Below are positions 1-7,328 of a stretch of 9,062 nt of DNA, piece after piece; the first letter of the stretch is position 1; every line of letters starts with the position of its first letter. A program made the position numbers and the translations under genes. The DNA is taken from contig QKII01000025.1 in the NCBI GenBank assembly GCA_003249625.1, positions 1 to 9,062 on the forward strand. The letters run 5' to 3'. The notes beneath the pieces are model-generated. The model had not been told where the DNA came from. It ran no database searches and worked only from the letters and a program-made list of their open reading frames with translations. Source of the DNA: Propionivibrio sp. Its GTDB lineage: Bacteria > Pseudomonadota > Gammaproteobacteria > Burkholderiales > Rhodocyclaceae.

Positions 1-2505
1 TGTGGAAGCAGCTTTGGCTTCCCGCTTCTCGAACTCGAATCCGACCTTTCCATCAGAGCCACGGACAAGGAATGCCGAGAACTTGCGTCGCGTGCGTGCG
101 GAAATAAACCCGGTGAGCAAGTCCGTCTTCCCCGTTGCCAGAAGCTTTTCCATTTGTTCGCGATCAACGGCTTGCTGAAGGATTACCTTTCCGGAACGGA
201 AATCACAACTCTTCGTGGGGCCAACTGACTTTTCGCACAGATAGGACATTCCATGCTCAAAAACGTGGCCACCGCATTTTGGGCATGGGCCGAGCGGCGC
301 CTGTTCCGAGAAATCGATTGCTTCCCCGCCGTTTTCCTCACTGGTCCCTTGCCCGAAGTCGAATTCGGGTTGATGGCTGTCGTTGAGTTTGATTATTGCG
401 TTGAACGGCCGTCCCATCTTGTTGCGGAAGCCGGATAGCGGCCCGATTTGTCTCTTTTCGAGGAGCTCCTCGATTTCGGAGGCTTCGTACTGCCGGCCAG
501 CGACGATCTTCCAAAGCGAAAAATCACACGCCTGGCACTGGAATTTCTTATAGGTTTCCTTGATGGTTCCGCCGCATTTGGGACATGGAGTGGACAGTTC
601 CCCAAAATCGCCAGGAATCGTGTCGTTATCGTAACTCTTTGCCCGATCGACGATGTGCTGTGTCATGGCGCTGATTTGCTGCATGAACGTTTCTCGAGAG
701 AGCTCTCCCCGCTCCATCTGCGCCAGTTTGTATTCCCACTCGCCCGTTAGTTCCGGCGCGGTCATTTCGCGAATGCCGAGGCCATTGAGCAGGGTCATGA
801 GCGAGAACGCCTTGGCTGCCGGCATCAATTCACGCCCCTCCCGATGAACGTACTGTTCGCCGATAAGATTTTCAATAATTTGCGCACGGGTTGCCGGTGT
901 ACCGAGCCCGCGGCCCGCCATCGCCGCTTTCAACTCCTCGTCGTCCACCATCTTTCCGGCGCCTTCCATTGCCGAAAGCAGTGTTGCTTCGGAATACCGA
1001 GCCGGTGGACGGGTTGCCATACCGTTCAGTGTTACCTTGTCCGCCGTCACCTCCTCTTGAGGAGCTATCGCAACAAGACTTCCTTCCTCTCCCTCCTGGC
1101 TTTCTCGACCATAGACGGCAAGCCAGCCCGGATTGACCAGGACCTTGCCCTCGGTTTTGAATGGCTCGTTTTCAACCCGCGTGATGCGGGTCGTGATCAG
1201 ATATTCTGCAGCCGGATAAAAAACTGCGAGGAAACGCTTAACGACCATGTCGTAAAGCTTCTGCTCGGGCTCAGAAAGGTGTTTTGGCGCCTGCTGCGTC
1301 GGAATGATGGCGAAGTGATCGGAGATCTTCGCATTATTGAAAATGCGCTTATTGGGCATGACCCAGTTTCGCGCAAGAATCTGGTGGGCGAATGGTGAAT
1401 ACCTGGCCAGTAAAGCCTCGTCGTGTCCCTTTGCCGCGCCCTCCCCGGTAAGGATCTTCAGAGTTTCCTTCACGCTCCCGACATAATCCTCTGGCAGCGC
1501 TCTGGAGTCGGTTCGGGGATAGGTAAGTACCTTGTGTTTTTCGTAGAGTGCCTGGGCCAAACCGAGGGTAGCCTTGGCGGAAAAGCCAAAACGGCTGTTG
1601 GCTTCGCGCTGTAGGCTCGTGAGATCGTAGAGCAGTGGCGACAACTGCGACGACGGTTTCGCTTCCTCGGTGACAATTCCAGTACGGCCTTGACACTTGT
1701 CTCGTAGTCGCTGTGCGGATGCTTCATCCCAAATCCGGTCGGCACGAAGATGCTCATCTTCTTCGCCTTTTCCCTTGCTGAATTTCTCGTCGAACCACCG
1801 TCCTTTGTACTCGCCGGATTGGCAATGAAAGTTCGCTTCCACTTCCCAGTACGACCGCGGCTTGAACTTTCGAATTTTCTCCTCGCGCTCCACTATCAGG
1901 GCGAGCGTGGGTGTTTGAACCCGACCGACAGTGGTTAGATGGAAGCCGCCTGTCTTGGAGTTGAAGGCCGTCATTGCACGCGTACCGTTGATCCCGACGA
2001 GCCAGTCCGATTCGGAACGACATACAGCAGCATCGGCGAGCCCGCGCATCTCGATGCCAGGACGGAGTTTGCTGAAACCATCACGAATGGCTTGTGGCGT
2101 CATCGATTGAAGCCACAACCGTTCGACCGGCTTGCTGGATTTTGCGTGCTGGACGATATAGTTGAAAATCAGTTCGCCTTCACGGCCCGCGTCGCATGCA
2201 TTGACCAGAGCGGTGACGTCCTTGCGCTTGATCAAGCGAGTAAGGAGCTTTAGCCGGGATTCGGATTTTTCGATCGGACGAAGGTCGAAATGTGGGGGAA
2301 TCACGGGAAGGTGAGCGAACGACCACTTCCCTCGCTTGACTTCATATTCTTCCGGACAGACGAGTTCGAGAAGATGGCCGACTGCAGAGCAGATGAGAGC
2401 TTCGTCGCTCTCAAAATAGTCGTCCTGTTTTGCGAATCCGCCAAGCGCTCGGGCTATGTCGGCAGCGACGGATGGTTTTTCTGCGATGATCAGCTTTTTG
2501 CTCAT
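1..2505 (-). CDS. topB: DNA topoisomerase III, type IA (3' end beyond window)
   Basis: Type IA topoisomerase that cuts one DNA strand through a 5'-phosphotyrosine and passes another through the gap, resolving precatenanes and recombination intermediates. I translated 835 uninterrupted codons from ATG at 2505; the stop lies left of the window. The TOPRIM domain opens with IIAEKPSVA (residues 6-14, catalytic E9), followed by GHLLEL (43-48) and CDAGREGELI (104-113, acidic D105 and E109). GRVQTPTLALI spans 194-204. The active-site tyrosine is Y329 in LTYPRTDSR, matching the position in E. coli TopB. The C-terminal extension carries two four-cysteine zinc fingers (C641, C644, C657, C660 and C741, C744, C757, C767), each followed by a topoisomerase C-terminal repeat (about 672-706 and 780-827). 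This makes it much longer than the roughly 650-residue E. coli enzyme, and it is probably nearly complete. The Shine-Dalgarno is weak. It lies 186 bp beyond dprA on the same strand. Confidence 0.96.
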   Translation of the reverse strand, partial: MSKKLIIAEKPSVAADIARALGGFAKQDDYFESDEALICSAVGHLLELVCPEEYEVKRGKWSFAHLPVIPPHFDLRPIEKSESRLKLLTRLIKRKDVTALVNACDAGREGELIFNYIVQHAKSSKPVERLWLQSMTPQAIRDGFSKLRPGIEMRGLADAAVCRSESDWLVGINGTRAMTAFNSKTGGFHLTTVGRVQTPTLALIVEREEKIRKFKPRSYWEVEANFHCQSGEYKGRWFDEKFSKGKGEEDEHLRADRIWDEASAQRLRDKCQGRTGIVTEEAKPSSQLSPLLYDLTSLQREANSRFGFSAKATLGLAQALYEKHKVLTYPRTDSRALPEDYVGSVKETLKILTGEGAAKGHDEALLARYSPFAHQILARNWVMPNKRIFNNAKISDHFAIIPTQQAPKHLSEPEQKLYDMVVKRFLAVFYPAAEYLITTRITRVENEPFKTEGKVLVNPGWLAVYGRESQEGEEGSLVAIAPQEEVTADKVTLNGMATRPPARYSEATLLSAMEGAGKMVDDEELKAAMAGRGLGTPATRAQIIENLIGEQYVHREGRELMPAAKAFSLMTLLNGLGIREMTAPELTGEWEYKLAQMERGELSRETFMQQISAMTQHIVDRAKSYDNDTIPGDFGELSTPCPKCGGTIKETYKKFQCQACDFSLWKIVAGRQYEASEIEELLEKRQIGPLSGFRNKMGRPFNAIIKLNDSHQPEFDFGQGTSEENGGEAIDFSEQAPLGPCPKCGGHVFEHGMSYLCEKSVGPTKSCDFRSGKVILQQAVDREQMEKLLATGKTDLLTGFISARTRRKFSAFLVRGSDGKVGFEFEKREAKAAST

Positions 2506-2579
2506 GTATAGAGTCCGCAGGTACAGCGAGAGAATTAATATCTGGCGCCATATTCGGACGTCAGTGAAATTTGCGACGC

Positions 2580-2609
2580 ATGATAAGAGCAGTGCCGGAA
2601 GCTTGGCAA
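2580..2609 (-). promoter_or_regulatory. candidate sigma-70 promoter of topB
   Basis: On the minus strand a TTGCCA -35 box (2604-2609) and a TATCAT -10 box (2580-2585) are separated by 18 bp. Transcription would start near 2573, giving a leader of about 68 nt before the topB ATG at 2505. The interrupted palindrome GCTTG-G-CAAGC (2601-2611) overlaps the -35 box and could be an operator, but this is speculative. The rest of the dprA-topB gap (2506-2691) shows no gene and no T-tailed terminator hairpin. The call is by eye only. Confidence 0.4.
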
Positions 2610-2691
2610 GCGAGCCTTCGAAATGTGGATGGCTGACTGGGGCGGGCGCGGCTTAGTGAAAGCGGAACGTATTTCCCGGACGACCTAGACT

Positions 2692-3795
2692 TCAGCGCCT
2701 TTCCATCCGCTGAAACCGGCTGCCCGGTAGCAGGGCGATTCGTCCCTCCAGCTCCAATTGCAGAAGAATTACCGAAAGTACATCGGCAGCCATACCAGTA
2801 CGTATGACGAGCTCATCAAGGCAACAAGAGTCGTATCCCAACTGTTCGAGGACATTTTCTTCGATAGACGATGCGGCACTATTGTTTTCCTCTGCGTGAA
2901 TGGCACAGCTTTCGTTAGATCTGATAAAAGAATATTCCTCAAGAATATCCTGTGCGCTATCCACAAGCTTTGCGCCTTGCTTGATCAAATGGTGACAGCC
3001 GCGCGATTGGGGCGCGTGAATTGAGCCGGGGATCGCAAATACATCGCGACCCTGTTCGGTGGCCAGTCGGGCGGTAATCAATGAACCGCTTTCAGTTGCG
3101 GCTTCGACGACGAGAACCCCGCGCGAAATTCCCGAAATCAGGCGATTTCTTCTGGGGAAATTTGAAGCGAGGACTGGCGTTTGCAAGGGAAATTCGGAAA
3201 CGATTGCACCTCTGGCACCGATTTCATGTGCCAACTCCTTGTTCCTTGCCGGATAGACACGGTCGATACCGGTACCGATGAAAGCGACCGTTTTTCCACC
3301 AGCCGACAGTGCTCCGCGATGTGCTGCGGCGTCAATGCCAAGAGCGAGACCGCTGGCAACGACAAATCCGGCTTCAGCCAGCGCTGCGGCGAATGCTTCC
3401 GCATTCCTCAGTCCTTGGGGCGTCGGAGTGCGGGTGCCGACGATGGCAATGTTTGGCCGGTTAAGCAATTCAAGTCGACCGCGAACATAGAGAAGGGTTG
3501 GTGGATCGGCTATCTCCAGGAGGGCTTGGGGATACTCGGAATCTGCGAGCGTGACGATATGCTGATTTTCTCCGCTGGCCCACTGAATCGCGGCTTCAAT
3601 TTCGGCGTCATTGTTCGTATTGAGCAGGAGCCTGGCGGTCTTTTCGCCAACTGCGGCCTGCAATGCGCTGAAAGCGGCAGAAAAAACGGCGTCCGGTAAG
3701 CCGAACGCCGAGAGTAGTTTTCGCTGGGTTTGACCGCCGACTCCAGGAATCAGGGTGAGCCTCAACCAGTTGGTCAATGACTCACAGTCGGTCAT
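2692..3795 (-). CDS. dprA: DNA processing protein DprA (Smf), RecA loader
   Basis: DprA binds incoming single-stranded DNA in the cytoplasm, protects it and loads RecA during natural transformation; it is also widespread in bacteria not known to be competent. The 367-residue product has the usual length and three-part layout. An N-terminal helical, HhH/SAM-like region lies at about 5-60. The Rossmann-like core runs about 78-290, with IAIVGTRTPT (116-125), ASGLALGIDAAAHRGAL (147-163), GTGIDRVYPARN (174-185), the basic SNFPRRNRLISG stretch (211-222) and ESGSLITARLA (235-245). A polar linker (about 291-310) leads to a C-terminal winged-helix domain (about 311-363, DML1-like). The ATG at 3795 is only 6 bp after the stop of the upstream LysM gene and has no strong Shine-Dalgarno, so translation is probably coupled and the two are probably cotranscribed. 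The gene is intact. Confidence 0.97.
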   Translation of the reverse strand: MTDCESLTNWLRLTLIPGVGGQTQRKLLSAFGLPDAVFSAAFSALQAAVGEKTARLLLNTNNDAEIEAAIQWASGENQHIVTLADSEYPQALLEIADPPTLLYVRGRLELLNRPNIAIVGTRTPTPQGLRNAEAFAAALAEAGFVVASGLALGIDAAAHRGALSAGGKTVAFIGTGIDRVYPARNKELAHEIGARGAIVSEFPLQTPVLASNFPRRNRLISGISRGVLVVEAATESGSLITARLATEQGRDVFAIPGSIHAPQSRGCHHLIKQGAKLVDSAQDILEEYSFIRSNESCAIHAEENNSAASSIEENVLEQLGYDSCCLDELVIRTGMAADVLSVILLQLELEGRIALLPGSRFQRMERR

Positions 3796-3801
3796 GTGGT
3801 A

Positions 3802-4818
3802 TCACGGAGTAGAAAGAAAATCGTTGACGTCAACCGTTCCGTCGGACTGGAGCACGAGCGCGTAAGAAATCTGCTCGAATGTCCGGAAAACAAAGGCAAG
3901 ACCGTAGCGGATTGCGGGGATGACGACGCTGGTTTTCCGATCGCTCTCGTCACGTTGAACGACGGTGCGGTTCTTTTCGAGTGCCAACACGTGTCCGATT
4001 TCAACACCATCCTTGCTGCCGCGGTTGAGGGAGATGATGGATAACCTACCGCCGGCACCAACACCTCCATAAACTGAAACGACACGGCCTTTGAAGTTGC
4101 TTTCCGGCTTGTGCGGAACATAGTCGACCAGTTCGGGACGGATGGACGGAATGAGGCGGTCGCCGCTACCAATCTCCTGTTTGGCCGTAACGATTTCGAA
4201 AATCGCGGGATCGCCAGGACGTACCTGTGTGGCGGAGCCCAGATGGAATGCCTCATAACCAAGAATCCGCTCTGGGTCCTCCGGATCGCGCAGCGGCTCT
4301 CCTTTACGGAACACTTGCCAGTTCTTCTGGCCAGGATCTGCATTGGTGACGTACGCCGTATCTCCCCTTCCAAGGAATACTCGATCTTCCTGGGTTGCCA
4401 CGATCCTTGCGGCATTGTCGAAACCGTTCTGCTCGATTACCAGCGGTGCCGCAATGAACGGCTCGATGACATTGGGCGGAATCGGTGGAATCGCTTGGGT
4501 CAGTTGCTCTGAATAGATTTGCGGCCGAACCTTCGATTCCAGGCGAAGCGTGGGGGCACCCGAGCCGTCGCGTCCGAGTACCAGTACGTCGCCCGGATAA
4601 ATTCGGTGGGGATTCTTGATCTGTGCCTTGTTCATGCGCCAGATCTCGGGCCAGCGCCATGGCTGCTTGAGGAATTTGGCCGAAATATCCCACAAGGTGT
4701 CGCCGGGAACCACGACATAGCGATCGGGAGCAGAGCTAGACAGTTTCAATGGCTCCTCGGCAGCATTACTGAATGTTGCTGCGGCGGCTAGAAAGAGCAC
4801 AGATAGAAAGCGGATCAT
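3802..4818 (-). CDS. exported LysM-domain peptidoglycan-binding protein
   Basis: Predicted extracytoplasmic protein of 338 residues. A signal peptide occupies residues 1-20 (basic MIR, hydrophobic FLSVLFLAAAATF, cleavage near SNAA|EEP). A single LysM domain follows at about 34-82, starting YVVVPGDTLWDIS and ending IYPGDVLVL; LysM modules bind N-acetylglucosamine-containing glycan such as peptidoglycan. About 250 residues after it (90-338) belong to no family I can name; the stretch 244-281 is glycine-rich and beta-like. No catalytic motif is visible, so a structural or scaffolding role in the envelope is an inference. The ATG at 4818 is preferred over a TTG at 4896 because it places the signal peptide at the N-terminus and has a GAGGA site 7 nt upstream. 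The gene lies 6 bp upstream of dprA and is divergent from def, an arrangement I recall as frequent in betaproteobacteria. Confidence 0.9.
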   Translation of the reverse strand: MIRFLSVLFLAAAATFSNAAEEPLKLSSSAPDRYVVVPGDTLWDISAKFLKQPWRWPEIWRMNKAQIKNPHRIYPGDVLVLGRDGSGAPTLRLESKVRPQIYSEQLTQAIPPIPPNVIEPFIAAPLVIEQNGFDNAARIVATQEDRVFLGRGDTAYVTNADPGQKNWQVFRKGEPLRDPEDPERILGYEAFHLGSATQVRPGDPAIFEIVTAKQEIGSGDRLIPSIRPELVDYVPHKPESNFKGRVVSVYGGVGAGGRLSIISLNRGSKDGVEIGHVLALEKNRTVVQRDESDRKTSVVIPAIRYGLAFVFRTFEQISYALVLQSDGTVDVNDFLSTP

Positions 4819-4825
4819 CGTGTTA

Positions 4826-4830
4826 TCCTC
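4826..4830 (-). promoter_or_regulatory. Shine-Dalgarno site fixing the LysM gene start
   Basis: GAGGA on the minus strand, 7 nt before the ATG at 4818. It supports this start over the in-frame TTG at 4896, which would add 26 residues ahead of the signal peptide. Confidence 0.7.
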
Positions 4831-4913
4831 GTCAGGCGCGCATCCGGACTTGAAAAGACTTCTGGACAGAACAAATCGCGAACCGATTTTAAGCAACTTT
4901 GTCCTAGTTAGCG

Positions 4914-4923
4914 TATCCGGATA
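4914..4923. repeat. 10-bp perfect palindrome in the divergent region
   Basis: TATCCGGATA reads the same on both strands and lies near the middle of the LysM/def intergenic region. It could be a small operator, but a single 10-bp palindrome may also be chance. Confidence 0.3.
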
Positions 4924-4989
4924 TCGCGTCGTCTTTATAGATGTTGCATTAGATTCTGCACATAATTACTTATTCAATCAAGCTTTTTT

Positions 4990-5493
4990 ATGGCTCTACT
5001 CCCGATTCTTCGCTTCCCGGACCCGCGTCTGAAAAAGGTCGCTACGGTCGTTCGTGAAATTGACGAAAGCATAAAGCGGCTTGCCCGCGATATGGCTGAG
5101 ACGATGTATGAGGCTCCTGGTATCGGTCTGGCGGCAACGCAGGTCGACGCCCACAAGCGGGTAGTCGTAATCGACGTTTCAGAAGCGCGCGATGAGTTGC
5201 TGACACTCGTCAATCCTGAAATCATCGAGCGGGCTGGAACACAAGTGTGTGAGGAAGGTTGTTTGTCTGTTCCCGGCATTTACGACAACGTCGAGCGCGC
5301 GGAAAGTGTGGTGGTGCAGTACCTCGACCTAAACGGAGAAGCGCGAAGGATAGAGGCGCATGGCCTGCTTGCCGTCTGCCTCCAGCACGAAATCGATCAT
5401 CTTGATGGCAAGGTTTTTGTCGAGCACTTGTCCCAGCTGAAACAGACCCGCATTAAGGCCAAGTTGGCCAAGCAGGCAAAGATTACCGCATGA
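4990..5493 (+). CDS. def: peptide deformylase
   Basis: Metalloenzyme (Fe2+ in vivo) that removes the formyl group from the N-terminal methionine of nascent proteins, acting at the ribosome exit. The 167-residue product has the normal length and all three family motifs. Motif 1 is GIGLAATQ (44-51). Motif 2 is EGCLS (89-93) with metal ligand C91. Motif 3 is HEIDH (133-137) with ligands H133 and H137 and catalytic E134. The N-terminus, [14 protein letters not shown], fits the family, so the ATG at 4990 is well placed. There is no recognisable Shine-Dalgarno: the bases just before the ATG are a run of T. It overlaps fmt by 4 bp (ATGA), so the two are translationally coupled; one removes the group that the other adds. 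Confidence 0.98.
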   Translation: MALLPILRFPDPRLKKVATVVREIDESIKRLARDMAETMYEAPGIGLAATQVDAHKRVVVIDVSEARDELLTLVNPEIIERAGTQVCEEGCLSVPGIYDNVERAESVVVQYLDLNGEARRIEAHGLLAVCLQHEIDHLDGKVFVEHLSQLKQTRIKAKLAKQAKITA

Positions 5494-6413
5494 AACTCCT
5501 GTTTGCCGGAACACCCGAATTCGCCGCGCAATCCCTTGCTGCCATTCTATCCGCCGGACACCAGGTCGAACTGGTACTTACTCAGCCGGATAGACCGTCA
5601 GGGCGTGGAATGACTCTGCGGCCTTCGCCAGTTAAAGTGCTGGCCCAGGCTTCCGGAATTGAGGTTTATCAGCCTTTGTCGCTTAAAGACCCGTCGGCGC
5701 GCGAGCGATTACGCGAGTTTGATGCGGATGTGATGGTCGTCGCGGCTTACGGATTGATTCTTCCGCAAGAGGTACTGGATATTCCGCGCTACGGCTGCAT
5801 CAACATCCATGCTTCGCTGTTGCCGCGTTGGCGTGGAGCTGCGCCGATTCAGCGAGCTATCTTGGCCGGTGATACCGAAACGGGGGTCTGCATCATGCAA
5901 ATGGAGGCCGGGTTGGATACGGGGCCGGTCCTTCTCTCTGGCCGACTGCCGATCGCGGCAGACGAAACAGCCGGGGCGCTGCACGACAAACTGGCTGAGC
6001 TCGGTGCGCGACTTATCGTCGAGGCTCTTGGGCAACTTCCCCTTTCTGCCTCTCCTCAGCCCGACGAAGGCGTGACTTACGCCGCAAAGATCGAGAAAAC
6101 GGAAGCACTGATGGACTGGCGACTGCCTGCTACCGATCTTGAACGTAAAATTCGCGCGTTCAACCCGTTTCCCGGTGCGTCGACCGTGCTAGATGGGGTA
6201 CAAGTCAAAATCTGGCAGGCTGTTGTTGTTCCGGGGGCCGCGGCGCCCGGGACCGTCCTTTCCGCGGATCGGAACGGGATCGTCGTCGCATGCGGCGAAG
6301 GGGCGTTGTGTCTTGGCGAGTTGCAGAAAGCTGGAGGGAAGCGCCTTTCCGCAGCTCAATTCCTTGCGGGTAAGGTCTTGCTGCCGGGCGCGGCCTTTTC
6401 CAAGGCCTCTTGA
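5490..6413 (+). CDS. fmt: methionyl-tRNA formyltransferase
   Basis: Transfers a formyl group from 10-formyltetrahydrofolate to Met-tRNA(fMet), making the initiator for bacterial translation in the cytoplasm. The 307-residue product is of typical length. The N-terminal formyltransferase domain (about 1-185) starts [10 protein letters not shown] (3-12). It has the PDRPSGRGM loop (33-41) that in this family contacts the initiator tRNA, and the catalytic segment [17 protein letters not shown] (105-121) with N105 and H107. Catalytic D143 lies in AGLDTGPVL (140-148). The C-terminal OB-like, tRNA-binding domain (about 200-300) contains NPFPGA (225-230). The ATG overlaps the def stop as ATGA, so it probably relies on reinitiation after def. 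Confidence 0.98.
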   Translation: MKLLFAGTPEFAAQSLAAILSAGHQVELVLTQPDRPSGRGMTLRPSPVKVLAQASGIEVYQPLSLKDPSARERLREFDADVMVVAAYGLILPQEVLDIPRYGCINIHASLLPRWRGAAPIQRAILAGDTETGVCIMQMEAGLDTGPVLLSGRLPIAADETAGALHDKLAELGARLIVEALGQLPLSASPQPDEGVTYAAKIEKTEALMDWRLPATDLERKIRAFNPFPGASTVLDGVQVKIWQAVVVPGAAAPGTVLSADRNGIVVACGEGALCLGELQKAGGKRLSAAQFLAGKVLLPGAAFSKAS

Positions 6414-6420
6414 ATTTTTC
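6392..6420 (+). terminator. weak terminator-like hairpin at the fmt stop
   Basis: GGCCTT (6392-6397) pairs perfectly with AAGGCC (6402-6407) around a TTCC loop. A TTTTT run follows at 6415-6419. The 8-nt gap between stem and T run, and the short stem, make it a poor intrinsic terminator; it may only attenuate read-through from fmt into htpX or do nothing. Confidence 0.3.
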
Positions 6421-6458
6421 CTGCTCCGCCCAATCTACTTTTGCGGCAGAGATAACGG

Positions 6459-6464
6459 AAGGAG
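6459..6464 (+). promoter_or_regulatory. strong Shine-Dalgarno of htpX
   Basis: AAGGAG, 9 nt before the ATG at 6474. It is clearly stronger than the sites of def and fmt, so htpX can be translated independently of fmt. No convincing -35/-10 pair is seen in 6414-6473. Confidence 0.7.
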
Positions 6465-6473
6465 ATTCCTGCA

Positions 6474-7328
6474 ATGCTCGGTAACTGGTTAAAAACGACT
6501 GTCCTGATGGCGGGTATCGTGGCCTTGTTTGGAGCGATCGGCGCATACCTCGGCGGGGCCAACGGCATGATTATGGCGCTGATCTTCGGCGGCGCGATGA
6601 ATTTCTTCGCCTACTGGTTTTCCGACAAGATGGTGCTGCGCATGTACAACGCGAGGGAAGTCGATGAGACGACCGCGCCACAGTTCTACGCCATGGTGCG
6701 CGAGTTGGCACAACGGGCGAGGTTGCCGATGCCGCGCGTGTATTTGATTGACGAGGCACAGCCGAACGCCTTTGCTACCGGGCGCAATCCTGAAAATGCT
6801 GCCGTGGCCGCGACTACGGGAATCCTGAAGCTTCTCTCTGCACGCGAGATCCGCGGGGTGATGGCCCACGAACTGGCGCATGTGCAGCATCGCGACATTT
6901 TGATTTCGACGATTTCGGCGACGATGGCGGGTGCCATCTCTGCCTTGGCCAACTTTGCGATGTTCTTTGGGGGCCGTGACTCGGAGGGACGCCCTGCCAA
7001 TCCGATCGCGACCATCGCAGTTGCCCTCCTCGCTCCGATTGCCGCGTCGCTGATCCAGATGGCCATCTCCCGTGCGCGTGAGTTCGAAGCGGACCGCGGT
7101 GGCGCGGAGATTTCCGGGGATGCGAACGCACTGGCCGACGCGCTTACCAAGATCGACCGTTACGCACGCGGAATTCCAATGATCGCTGCCGAAGAACACC
7201 CAGCCACGGCACAGATGATGATCATGAATCCGCTGCACGGCGGCGGCATTGCCAATCTCTTCAGCACCCATCCGGCGACTGAGGAGCGTGTTGCTCGTCT
7301 GCGTGCACTGGCAGGTGGCTATCGCTGA
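6474..7328 (+). CDS. htpX: membrane zinc metalloprotease HtpX (M48)
   Basis: Inner-membrane M48 peptidase that degrades misfolded or damaged membrane proteins, a role overlapping that of FtsH. The 284-residue product matches the usual length. Two N-terminal hydrophobic segments (about 9-28 and 32-50) precede the catalytic domain. The zinc motif HELAH spans 132-136 (ligands H132 and H136, catalytic E133). The third ligand is most likely E203 in [13 protein letters not shown] (199-211). Two more hydrophobic segments (about 145-165 and 178-198) lie between these motifs, as in other HtpX proteins. [15 protein letters not shown] (263-277) is the typical C-terminal signature. It starts 60 bp after fmt on the same strand. 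Its 3' end overlaps the convergent nuclease gene by 10 bp, so antisense transcripts are possible there. Confidence 0.96.
   Translation: MLGNWLKTTVLMAGIVALFGAIGAYLGGANGMIMALIFGGAMNFFAYWFSDKMVLRMYNAREVDETTAPQFYAMVRELAQRARLPMPRVYLIDEAQPNAFATGRNPENAAVAATTGILKLLSAREIRGVMAHELAHVQHRDILISTISATMAGAISALANFAMFFGGRDSEGRPANPIATIAVALLAPIAASLIQMAISRAREFEADRGGAEISGDANALADALTKIDRYARGIPMIAAEEHPATAQMMIMNPLHGGGIANLFSTHPATEERVARLRALAGGYR

Larger units (their letters stand above)
4819..4989. promoter_or_regulatory. divergent promoter region between the LysM-dprA and def-fmt units
   Basis: This 171-bp non-coding region separates two divergent transcription units, so promoters for both should lie here. It is more AT-rich toward def (4931-4989). 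Minus-strand candidate for the LysM gene: TTGATT (4976-4981), 17 bp, CAGAAT (4953-4958), each four of six to consensus. Plus-strand candidate for def: a -10-like CATAAT (4961-4966) without a good -35. The two would overlap, which could make expression mutually exclusive. That the region holds promoters is likely; the individual boxes are weak. Confidence 0.45.

Noticed and set aside
393..2253. Many short open frames on the plus strand and in other minus frames across the left quarter
   Set aside because: They are shadows of the single uninterrupted topB frame on the minus strand, which has all family motifs; none shows a recognisable domain or a good ribosome site.
2660..2691. Possible terminator after dprA (CGG-G-AA / TTCCG stem)
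   Set aside because: The stem has a bulge, is only 5 pairs and has no following T run on the minus strand.
2928..2950. Near-direct repeat AAGAATAT(T/C)CC within dprA
   Set aside because: It is short, imperfect and lies in codons for the end of the Rossmann core; probably chance.
4819..4896. A 26-residue N-terminal extension of the LysM protein starting at TTG 4896
   Set aside because: It would bury the signal peptide and lacks a ribosome site; ATG 4818 has GAGGA 7 nt upstream.
4820..5032. Plus-strand open frame of 70 codons across the def start
   Set aside because: It overlaps def out of frame, lies in the promoter region and has no domain signal.
6489..7271. Long open frame of 260 codons antisense to htpX
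   Set aside because: Its composition (rich in His, Arg and Gly, without domains) fits an antisense shadow of a GC-rich gene; htpX has complete catalytic motifs on the other strand.
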